A stretch of 64,000 bases of DNA from Paracyclopina nana (lineage: Eukaryota > Arthropoda > Copepoda > Cyclopoida > Cyclopettidae): the NCBI GenBank assembly GCA_019096065.1, contig JAGUCH010000002.1, positions 4,538,501 through 4,602,500 on the forward strand. The letters run 5' to 3'. Below the pieces are notes generated by a model, which saw nothing but the letters and a program-made list of their open reading frames with translations, was not told the DNA's origin and searched no databases. The position numbers and the translations under genes were made by a program. Position 1 is the first letter of the stretch. Each line of letters opens with the position of its first letter. Shown here piece by piece: positions 19,676-28,640 of the stretch.

Positions 19676-20729
19676 ATGGTAACTATAATAGCACATTCTC
19701 ACAAAAGACCGAAAGCTCACTCTTCTCCCCCACGCATAGGCCCAGCCACCACAAGATATAGCTGCTGCGGTGGCCCTTGAGGTCAACCGCCAAATGAGAG
19801 CCAACGCTGCTGTTCAGCGTCGGCCTCAACAACTCCAACTGCTCCGCGAGACGGATAGCCGCTCCTTCCAGCAATGGCGGATGCATATCGAGTCCCAATT
19901 CGAGGACTCGATAGAGCCGGAAGTCACCAAGAAGATGCTGATCAAGGCATCTATTGTCGGCCTTGCGTTGGAAATGATCAATTCCATCGACAAGAAGTCG
20001 AGCAATGACACGTACACCTACAAGCACTACCTCGACGACCTTGAAAAGGCCTTTGTGGACGAGTCGGCCCAAGAGGCCGCCAGGGTGGCATACGACACCG
20101 CCGCGCAGGGTCCCCATGAATCCGTAATGACCTGGGCGGCACGCATCAAGTCGCTCTACCTGAGGGCTTTCGCCAATGACGCACTGCGGTGCGCCAAGGT
20201 CGACAAGGATCCAGAGGTCATTAGGAAGTTCACTATCAATCTGCGGGACCCTCAGACACGTTGGCTGGTAATCGCCAGCAAATATGATACGCTGACGGAG
20301 GCCGCTTCCAATGCATCCTCCAAGGAGTGCCTGGTAGGATTAGCCGGCGGCAAGGCCAACCCCCTGGGGCAAGGGGGCATCATGCAAATCACCCAAGAGG
20401 GCACCTCAGATCAACCCGACGTCGCCAAGATCATCGCCGCTCTAGGCGACAAGGCTAACATGAGATGCTACGGCTGCGGCGGCTACGGCCATCTCAAGGC
20501 TCAATGCACCAACCAACGCCAAAACGGCCAACGAGGGCGAGGAGGATTCCGGGGCCGGGGACGTGGCGGCCGCGGGCGTGGCAGTAACAATCCATACCAC
20601 GCCGCCCCGCCGGTCTCGCCCCAAGAATATAATAAATATCCTGCAGCAACACGCATCGCACATGTGGCCAGTGCCCCCACGGACGCCTACACCTGGGAGG
20701 CGCCAAAAAACGGAGCCAGCCGGTCCTAA
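19676..20729 (+). CDS. gag: Gypsy Gag, with probable 67-bp intron after the ATG
   Basis: The gag frame is open from 19740 to the TAA at 20727-20729 but lacks an early ATG. The well-placed ATG at 19676 (ACCACCATGG) is followed at once by GTAACT. A 67-bp GT-AG intron (19679-19745, ending CTCTTCTCCCCC...CCCAG) restores the gag frame in phase 0. Without splicing, translation would stop after 34 codons in another frame or start at the internal ATG 19794. The product is about 329 aa: a helical capsid region, one CCHC zinc knuckle (CYGCGGYGHLKAQC) near the C-terminus, then an Arg-Gly-rich tail (RGRGGFRGRGRGGRGRG). It is the structural and RNA-packaging protein. It ends inside the frameshift hairpin. 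Confidence 0.8.
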
Positions 20730-20738
20730 GGGACCGGC
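20705..20738 (+). promoter_or_regulatory. -1 programmed frameshift signal (slippery site plus hairpin)
   Basis: The slippery heptamer AAAAAAC (20705-20711) is in gag phase A AAA AAC. A 7-nt spacer (20712-20718) follows. Then comes a perfect 8-bp stem, GCCGGTCC (20719-20726) with GGACCGGC (20731-20738), closed by the loop TAAG that contains the gag stop codon. The -1 frame is open into pol. Confidence 0.88.
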
Positions 20739-20743
20739 CATCA

Positions 20744-23700
20744 ATGGAACCATCCATCACCTCACCAAACACGTTCACATCTGACAAGGCCCGATCATTC
20801 CTCGCCCATATTTCCAACATTAATAAATCATACGTATCTGAAGTTCCAATACGCCTCAACAACGTCAAATCAAGAGCACTCATCGACAGCGGTAATACGT
20901 GGAGGTCGGTCATCTCCTCCACGCTTGCAACCAAATTGGGGTTCACAAAAGCTCAACTTGCGCCCCTGATAGGAGAAACTGTCAACACAGCGGGCCAAAA
21001 TCAATCTCTAGAAATACTCGGCGAGGTACCGAAACCATTGATGCTTCACATCGGCACCTACCCGCAACCTTTCCCATTTCGACCAGCTGTCATAGCTAAC
21101 CTCACCATGGACGTCAACCTGTCGGGGCCCTTCATGAAAGCCCACGACATAGACCAGCTACATAGTGCCAACTCGCTCCGCATTCGAGGACGAATGATCA
21201 AGTTGGCAGGGGGGACACTTAATGAAAATGACAGTCGCGCAATCAACGTCCATGCCGTCTACACACGGGGTGAAACCACAGTGGGGCCAATGTCTTGTTG
21301 CGCCATTCCCGCAAAAATCCCCACCTGGGCCCGATCGCCGCACATCGATGGGATTGTTGAAGGATCAGGGGACTTCATGGAGGCCACTGAGCTGCACCCC
21401 TGGCAGCGAGCCCTCATCCGACCAGATGAAAAGGGCAACTGCGTTGTCGGGGTTATCAACACTACCGCAGAGCCTCTCATTATCCGCAACAACACCCGGT
21501 ACGGGCAAGTTGAAGGCTTGAGGCGAGTACCCACCGTAGCCAAGCTGGCAGCTGGGAGCTACGTAGCCAAGCTCGAAGGGGCCCAAACCCGGCCGCAGGG
21601 CCAGTACACGGCCGAGATGGCCCAAACCTTCATTCAAGAATTCGACCTAGAAAACAACGACATCTTGAACACCCCTCAGCTAAAAGCTCGCACCTTGGCC
21701 CTGCTGCTACAATACCAGGACACCTTCAGCCTCGATGGGTCCTCGGGCCAAACCGACTTGGCCGAGCACCGCATCGATATCATCCCGGGTACTCAGCCCA
21801 TTAACATCCGCCGGCGGCCCATCAACCCGCACTTGCAGAAGTCGCTAGAAGAACAAGTCCAGAAATGGCTCCAGGAAGGCATCATCGTCCCTATTCAGTC
21901 GCCCTGGTGCGCGCCGCTGGTTCCGGTCACCAAGAAGAATGGGAAGACCCGGTGGTGCGTAGATTACCGCGCACTGAACAAGGTAACCATCGTCGACACG
22001 CATCCCATTGGCGACATTCGGGATAACCTCAATCGGCTGGCGCACTCGCAAGTATTCTCTACCCTGGATACGACGGGAGCCTTTCACCACGTTCCCGTGA
22101 GGGCCGAGGACATCCCGAAGACAGCATTCGCGGCCAATCACTCAACGTACGCATTCGCCTACATGCCGTTCGGCCTCACCAACGCGCCCCGGACGTATGC
22201 GCGCCTCATCCAGCGGGTCTTGGAAGGGATCCCATACGACATTGCCTTGCCATACCTCGACGACGTGCTGATCCACAGCCGCGATGTAGAATCTCACTTC
22301 GGCCACCTGCAACGGGTACTGGACGCCCATCAACGGGCTGGCCTCAAACTGCAACCATCCAAATGCCACCTGTTCCGCCGTCGCATCACGTACCTGGGGC
22401 ACGTCATCACTCCTGAGGGCCTCTCTGTGGTCCCCGAGTACATCGACGTGGTCAAGAAGTGGCCCCTGCCACGAACCCGGCGGCAGCTACGCATCTTCCT
22501 GGGAAAGTGCGGCTATTACCGGTCCTTCATCAAGGATTACCAGAAGGTCGCCAAGGCGTTGACGGACAAACTCAGCCGGGAAGAAGATGTTCCCGACACC
22601 GCCGAGTTCGAACCCCCGCTGGAATACGTTGCCGCTTTTGAGGAGCTTAAGAAGCGGCTGTGCATGGCGCCCATCCTGGCTTTCCCCGATTTTGAGAGCC
22701 CGCAGCCATTCATCCTGGATACCGACTGGAGCGGGGACAACCAGTGCGTGGGGGCCGTCCTGTCGCAAGTACAAGGGGGAAAGGAGCGAGTCATCCTCTT
22801 TGGGGCCAAGAAGCTGACCCGGAGCCAGGCTAACTACTCCGCCACCCAAGGGGAACTCGCTGCCGTCATCATCTGGCTGCGCAAGTGGCGGTATTACCTC
22901 CAATATCGGCCTTTCATCCTCCGCACGGACCATGCCGCCCTGCAATGGATTCGCACCATGGAGGAGCCCCGTAGCATGCTTGCCAGGTGGCTGGAGACCA
23001 TCAGCCAGTTTGACTTCAAGGTCGTCCACCGGGCCGGAACCAAGCACGCCAACGCCGACGCCCTGAGTCGCGCCGAGCACGTCACCGATACCGAGGGCAC
23101 GGACGTGTCCAATGAGAGCTGCGCGGGCGTCCAAGCGATGATAGCCTCGGCCGAGGCTGCCCTGGACCTGGCCAACCCCGCCGAGTGGATCCAGGGGCAA
23201 ACAGAGGACGAGGATTTGCAACTGGTGCGGCGACTGATCAGCCAGCAGAGCCGACCGAGCCCTGAGCACAAAGAGGCCGCCTCCCATCGAGGCAAGATCC
23301 TGCTGGGCCTCTTTGACAGCCTCTACCTGGATGATCAAGGTCTCCTTCGGTACAAGAAGGAAGAAGGACAAGGCCGAGAGGCTCGCCACCTGGTCGTGGT
23401 TCCTCGATCCTCGGAAGAAGGGCTAGTGAGGCACATTCACGAAACCATGGGCCATCAGGGCAGAGACACCACTGTTGACCGGGTCTCCCGCCGGTTCTAC
23501 ATGCCCAACGCCACCCGAGTTGCCGCGGAGGTCGTGGCCACCTGCCGCACCTGCCAGAAACATCAGCCGGAGACCGCGGACCAACGTCACTCACTACATT
23601 CCCACCGGGCGGGCTATCCCTGGCAAGGGGTTGCCATCGACTACGTGGGGCCCCTCAAGCCCCCTGTCGACGGACATCAGTACCTCTTCACCGTACGTGA

Positions 23701-24970
23701 CCTCTTCAGCCGATGGATCGAGGCTTTCCCATGCGCCTCGGCCAACGCTGACACCGCCGTGAGGTTCCTGACCTCAGAGATCATCCCGCGATATGGGCTA
23801 ATGGAGAACCTCCATTCTGACCGAGGCACCCACTTCACCGCCGCCCTGTTCCAGCAAGTAGCCAAAGCACTAGGTGTCAGGCACTCTACCACGCCGGCCT
23901 ACAACCCTAAGTCTAACTGGGTTGAACGGGCCCACCGGGACCTCAACGGCCTCCTGGCCAAACTGGTCTGCGGGCGACCATCCCGCTGGAAGGAAGTACT
24001 GCCCGTCGCCCTGTTTATCATGCGCACCACCAAATGCCGCATGACCGGCTACGCCCCGTATGAATTGCTATTTGGGCGGCCTGCCACCTCGCAACTGGAC
24101 CTTCTGTTTGGAGACCCCCAACCACTTCTGAGAGAGGCCTCTGAGGCCGGGCAAGTTGCCCAGGCCCTCAAGGCTCGAATCCAGGCAGCCCATGAATGGG
24201 CCCGAAAGAACATGGCCACATCGATCCACCGACAAAGGATGGCCTACCACAAGGACAAAACGACGTATGTCCCGGGGCAACAGGTGTGGCTGTACACGCC
24301 CACCGTGGCCCGCCACATCTCCAAGAAGCTCCAAACCTTCTGGTCAGGCCCCTGGACCATACTTAGGAAGGTCAACGACGTGACCTTCGAGATCTTGCCT
24401 GACCCCTCATGGATTCGAAAGAAGTCCGAGGTCGTCTCGATCGACAGGCTCAAATTGTACCGGGCAACGGCGGAAGATGCCCACGATGGCAATGCCGGCA
24501 ACCCGCCGCCAGCCAATGCAGATCTATCCATGCGAGGTGATGAGTTTGCTGAAGATGTTGCGCTCCCTTCCGATGATGAAGGCGACAGTGAGAACAACAT
24601 CGAGCTCCCAACAACCGGCCACGAAACGGTATCAGCACCGTCACCTCGGGAAACACGGTACCGTAAGCGCAGGACCCAGGCGGAAATGCTGCAACAAGAA
24701 ACAGCAGATTTCCTGGGGGCCGAAGTTGAGGTTGCCCATGGAGCATCATCTCCTGCAACCAGAACCAGATCACGCTCAGGCCAAAAATCAGATCAACCAG
24801 ACCCAGAGCTACCTCCGCTGGCACCAATCAATATGCCGCCATACAGACCCCTGGTAGCACAGCCTACGGTCACGATGCCACAATTCAGGCCACTGCCTGA
24901 AATGAGCGATTCTGAGAATGATGATTTTGCTACACCAACAAATTCGAGCAGTGCTTCAAGCACAGAATAA
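20744..24970 (+). CDS. pol: Gypsy Pol: protease, reverse transcriptase, RNase H, integrase
   Basis: 1,408 codons, intact, in the -1 frame to gag. Protease active site DSG (ALIDSGNTW, about residue 48). Reverse transcriptase with RWCVDYRALNK, FSTLDTTGAFH and the catalytic YLDD (about residue 503). RNase H region with LDTDWSG and RTDHAAL. Integrase zinc finger H-x3-H...C-x2-C (HETMGH ... CRTCQKH, about 899-945). Integrase core D,D,E at AIDYVG (about 965), HSDRG (about 1024) and NWVERAH (about 1060). A GPY/F-like module follows (FWSGPWTI). The C-terminal 150 residues are acidic and low-complexity. It is probably made only as Gag-Pol by frameshifting; the ATG at 20744 need not be used. Confidence 0.96.
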   Translation: MEPSITSPNTFTSDKARSFLAHISNINKSYVSEVPIRLNNVKSRALIDSGNTWRSVISSTLATKLGFTKAQLAPLIGETVNTAGQNQSLEILGEVPKPLMLHIGTYPQPFPFRPAVIANLTMDVNLSGPFMKAHDIDQLHSANSLRIRGRMIKLAGGTLNENDSRAINVHAVYTRGETTVGPMSCCAIPAKIPTWARSPHIDGIVEGSGDFMEATELHPWQRALIRPDEKGNCVVGVINTTAEPLIIRNNTRYGQVEGLRRVPTVAKLAAGSYVAKLEGAQTRPQGQYTAEMAQTFIQEFDLENNDILNTPQLKARTLALLLQYQDTFSLDGSSGQTDLAEHRIDIIPGTQPINIRRRPINPHLQKSLEEQVQKWLQEGIIVPIQSPWCAPLVPVTKKNGKTRWCVDYRALNKVTIVDTHPIGDIRDNLNRLAHSQVFSTLDTTGAFHHVPVRAEDIPKTAFAANHSTYAFAYMPFGLTNAPRTYARLIQRVLEGIPYDIALPYLDDVLIHSRDVESHFGHLQRVLDAHQRAGLKLQPSKCHLFRRRITYLGHVITPEGLSVVPEYIDVVKKWPLPRTRRQLRIFLGKCGYYRSFIKDYQKVAKALTDKLSREEDVPDTAEFEPPLEYVAAFEELKKRLCMAPILAFPDFESPQPFILDTDWSGDNQCVGAVLSQVQGGKERVILFGAKKLTRSQANYSATQGELAAVIIWLRKWRYYLQYRPFILRTDHAALQWIRTMEEPRSMLARWLETISQFDFKVVHRAGTKHANADALSRAEHVTDTEGTDVSNESCAGVQAMIASAEAALDLANPAEWIQGQTEDEDLQLVRRLISQQSRPSPEHKEAASHRGKILLGLFDSLYLDDQGLLRYKKEEGQGREARHLVVVPRSSEEGLVRHIHETMGHQGRDTTVDRVSRRFYMPNATRVAAEVVATCRTCQKHQPETADQRHSLHSHRAGYPWQGVAIDYVGPLKPPVDGHQYLFTVRDLFSRWIEAFPCASANADTAVRFLTSEIIPRYGLMENLHSDRGTHFTAALFQQVAKALGVRHSTTPAYNPKSNWVERAHRDLNGLLAKLVCGRPSRWKEVLPVALFIMRTTKCRMTGYAPYELLFGRPATSQLDLLFGDPQPLLREASEAGQVAQALKARIQAAHEWARKNMATSIHRQRMAYHKDKTTYVPGQQVWLYTPTVARHISKKLQTFWSGPWTILRKVNDVTFEILPDPSWIRKKSEVVSIDRLKLYRATAEDAHDGNAGNPPPANADLSMRGDEFAEDVALPSDDEGDSENNIELPTTGHETVSAPSPRETRYRKRRTQAEMLQQETADFLGAEVEVAHGASSPATRTRSRSGQKSDQPDPELPPLAPINMPPYRPLVAQPTVTMPQFRPLPEMSDSENDDFATPTNSSSASSTE

Positions 24971-25110
24971 CAGACGAATGAGCAGCACAACAAAAAGACG
25001 GCCGCAAAATTTTGGGGGCCCCCCTAAGTATACTTTGAAAATTCTGCGGCTTGAAAGAAAGCGCAATTAATAAAGAAATAATAGCAGCACAAACCGGCAG
25101 GTGTACAATA

Positions 25111-27487
25111 ATGAGGCAGCATGTCAACACGTTTCCTTTACTCTCTTTTCCAGAAGCAAGGTACTTCACAATACTGATGACGTTCACACTACTACTCGAG
25201 GTGCCAAGCGCACAACCCCGGCCTCAACCTGCTCTACAGGAAGGAGGAGACGGACCACCTGAGGACCCGGCTGCCACCTTCACGGTGTTTGACTGCGAGT
25301 CACCAAAATCAACCCACGAGAGCGTCGACTTGAATGACCCGGACGAATGCGATGATATCGGCACCACCTATGAATCGGCTGTCAACATCACCGTGCAGGT
25401 GCTGCAGACTGCGACGACCAAACCCGTCGCCGCCCACCGTTGCCACGTGACCCTGACCCGCGAAGTGACCAGATGCGGGTTCGACAGCGTCAGCTATGGG
25501 ACCCAGATCGTTGCTTACCACCAGCCCTATACCGTGTCGCCCCAGGCCTGCCGCAAGGCGGTGGAACGGGGCTACCTGATCGTCGAGGGCCAACGGGTGA
25601 ATGTGACCCTCAACGTGCCCGCCAACCTGGCTTACTTCTCTCGAGGAGGTCTTGACGGAGACCACCGATGCAGGACCATGTCATTCAGCCACAACGGTGT
25701 CATGTATCACCGCTCTTACGAGCAGACCCGGATCGACGCCCTTGTCACCGCTGTCTATGGAAAACTGCACACCAGCTCTGGACGAGTGGTGTTCGATAAT
25801 CACATCGTGGCCAACTACCGGGACAAGATCGTCCACGACACGCTCGAAGGCACCATGGTATGGGAAGCTCATGACACCACCTGCATGGAAGAGACCTCTG
25901 AGGTCTATCAAGGGCCCGCTTCGCTATACCCGCACCAGAACTCCACCATGCTAGGTCAGGTGGGGGATCTGCTCCTGATTGCCCGCGAAGAGGAATCCAG
26001 ATACGCAGGATTTGTCCTTAAGGGGGTCCAGTCGACCTGCCAGCGGCGGGTCTTACCGACTCAGCTGAGGGACTTTGCAGTCGTCCTTCTCCGCCCGGGC
26101 GAGGCTCCCATCGCCGCGTCGACCCACCTGGACGGAAGAGGTCCACCACGCTCACGTGCAAACCCAACTGGCTTTCCTGCACGCCGAGCACGCCCTGCAT
26201 CTCGACGACCGGTTCAAATTCCTGCAGGACCTCATCTGCAAGAATGAGCGGAGCATCCTGCACACCAAGCTGCAGGACATGGCCAGCGGTGGGTCCTCCT
26301 ACGCCACGCTTGACTCCCACGGGCCCGGCCATTTGGTCACCCGGGCTGGGGCGGTCGCCTACATCACCAGCTGCTACCCGATGCAGGCCATGACGCGTGC
26401 CTTCCTAACTGCACGCAGGAGATCCCCGTGTTGGTCGGGAACCACTCCCGGTTCGCGGATCCCCTCTCCTTCATCTTGGTGGACCGGCCCAGCATCATAC
26501 CCTGCGACGCCATCACGCCTGTGAAGTGGAGGATCCAGGGACACTGGATGTGTGCTACTCCTAGCATCCACTCCTGCACGCCGCCATCGCAATTGGACCC
26601 CACCTCCGATCGACAACATGGACGCCCCTACGAGATCGGTCGGGGCCTAGGAGGTGGTATCTACTCCGCCCAGCAGCAGGCCGAGCACGCCCTCTACCTG
26701 CAGCTGTACCACGCGCGCGAGGCCGTGGTCACCACTCTGACGTCCAACGTCCTGAGGAACAACCGCCGCACGCGGATCGGGGGCCACCACCCTCTGGTCC
26801 GAGGACGACATCGACATGATGGTTGACCAGGTGGGCAACGCCCTCATCCCCTTCTTTTCGACCGTGGGGAAATACTGGAGCTACATGACCGGAGGTTTGG
26901 TGATCCTGGGCCTCATCAAGATCATCCTAGGCTCTATCATCCGTATAATTATCCTGTATCGTCGCCGGGGACTGGGGTGGTGGTTGATGTATGGCCTGTG
27001 GCACACTGCCTTCATGGCTGTCGAACTCCCCTGGCGCATGGTAGCCAACCTGGGTAACGACGGACCCTTGTTCCCTGGCGACGACGATGAGGATGATGGC
27101 CACCCGGATTTCCGGCGCCGACCTCGCTGGAAGCGAGACCACCGAGAACGAGCGGCCACCGAGCTCAGTGACTTCACTGTGCAAGATGGTTCGGAAGCGG
27201 GAGAGAAAGACCCTTTGGATGCTCCAGACAAGTCGACATCGCCCCTCAAGGCTCTCCGCCGGTGGACGCGGCCCGACAAGGAGACCCAAGCATATCAGGA
27301 CCTCCAAGCCCAGATCCGTACGATTCACCAGCAATACACGGATCTATACGGGGTCCTTCAGCAGACCCTTCCCCAGGCACGCATGGTTGACGCGAATGGG
27401 ACCCAGCCCAGCGCTCCCGCCATGGAGGGTCCCCCTCGAGGCTCCCTGCTAGACCTGACTCAATCCGTCACTGCGAGGACACAGTAA
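25111..27487 (+). pseudogene. env: Env-like glycoprotein region, interrupted by frame changes
   Basis: A glycoprotein-like region after pol, split over frames. Frame 1 runs to 26247 and is protein-like until about 26140. Frame 2 takes over within 26075-26524, frame 1 again in 26428-26826, and frame 2 in 26816-27487. Three frame breaks are therefore needed, by mutation or assembly error. A hydrophobic leader lies near ATG 25177, and TTTACTCTCTTTTCCAG (to 25153) upstream looks like the 3' splice site of a subgenomic mRNA. The ectodomain part has several cysteines and Asn-glycosylation sites. A hydrophobic membrane anchor near 26880-26965 is followed by a long basic/acidic tail. The FDC...DEC...VQVLQ...C...TR...CGFDS spacing recalls chuvirus-type glycoproteins captured by arthropod LTR elements, rather than baculovirus-F-type env; this is an inference from memory of the family. 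No repaired sequence is given. Confidence 0.6.
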
Positions 27488-27505
27488 CTTTCTAGCGTGG
27501 GGTGA

Positions 27506-27750
27506 TGTAGCAGGGAGCGTGTCGGCCTACGGGTCGACCGCTCGCTGCGCGCGCTCGCCTCGGGCGCGCGGTAGTATAACGAGTAGTATAGTGTGATCAT
27601 CAGTAAAGGAAATAAATTCACCGCATTGACACGTGTTGTCTGCGGCCCAAAGACTGACCTCTGCTAGCCTCCAGGCCCGTCCCCGCTTGACGTAGCCTAG
27701 ATACGAGTAGTGGCTTGATAAGTCACAGTAGTATATCTCGACCTACTACA
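27506..27750 (+). repeat. 3' LTR of the Ty3/gypsy element
   Basis: 245 bp, identical by eye to the 5' LTR. It is preceded by a purine-rich GCGTGGGGTGA (polypurine-tract candidate, 27495-27505) and followed by TGGG. Confidence 0.95.
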
Positions 27751-28640
27751 TGGGGTGATCAAATTCATCTAAACCATGCTGTGTATGGCTACTGAAAATG
27801 GCCTGAAATGGCTCTTCTCCAATTAAAATTAACATTGTGGTGAATTTGCCATTTTTCTTAGTGATATAATTAGGTATGTTTCGATGGAAGAGATCTTAGA
27901 CAGAATCGGAAACATTGTTCAAAATTGGGAATTTTGCGATTGAATGGAGTTTCCGACGAGAAGTGGCTTTTTGATACGCCATATTTAATTATTATTTTTG
28001 TGGCATCAAAAATGTTTTTTTAAACGTCACTTAGGCCTATGGAAATGTTTTAAGTGGCATTTTCTCCGATTTGAGGTAACATCATGCTAGCAGAAGTTTT
28101 TAAAATCAAAAGGCAAATGGAAGGTTCAAGAAGCTAGAATTTGATTATAGCTACTATTCATTTCTCGAAGCATACCAGCTTTCAAAATGTTTGATCAATT
28201 CAAGGAAGCAATGGCAGCGAATCGATACAATATTGTGAACTCGTAATAACGGCTTGAAAAGCTACCTACTCTAAATAACACAGACTTTTATTCTGAAACA
28301 GCATTTTGAGCCAATTATAAAAATATGGCATGTTAAAAACTCTTTTTTCCGCAGAAAGTATTGCATGCTCATCCAAAAGTTTTCCTACCAAACACTACAA
28401 TAAATACAGGGTGTTGCACTTTAAATGACAGAAAGCTAAAATGTTTTGTTAGACATCCATTTTTAAGTTGTCTATTTGATTTTTGCATTAAAATAGATTT
28501 TCTTAAAAAAAGAGAAAAAAACCAGATCATAATTGCAAAACCTTGAGACAGCTGAATCTCAATCATTGCTTAGTAAGCTCTGAGTGTTTGGTCCATGCAG
28601 AACCATGACTAAGAAAGCTGTATGAAAGGCAATAAATAAC
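27751..28640. other. Intergenic DNA, nothing supported
   Basis: AT-rich. Short ORFs at 28361-28566 on both strands appear random. A short ACAGGGTGTTGCACTTTAAA near 28405 resembles the edge of a degraded DNA transposon but no inverted partner was seen. Confidence 0.5.

Larger units (their letters stand above)
18503..27750 (+). mobile_element. Complete Ty3/gypsy LTR retrotransposon with env-like region
   Basis: 245-bp LTRs (18503-18747 and 27506-27750), identical by eye, TG...CA, flanked by TGGG (18499-18502 and 27751-27754). Internal order: primer site, about 0.93-kb leader, gag with one CCHC knuckle, -1 frameshift signal, pol in the protease-RT-RNase H-integrase order of Ty3/gypsy, then an env-like glycoprotein region broken into frames. 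The element is visibly GC-richer than host genes, with G/C-ending codons. Gag and pol are open and LTRs identical, so insertion is recent. Confidence 0.95.

Noticed and set aside
22487-23389. Minus-strand 300-codon ORF within gypsy pol
   Set aside because: GC-rich coding DNA gives long antisense frames; the sense frame is an intact Pol with all catalytic motifs.
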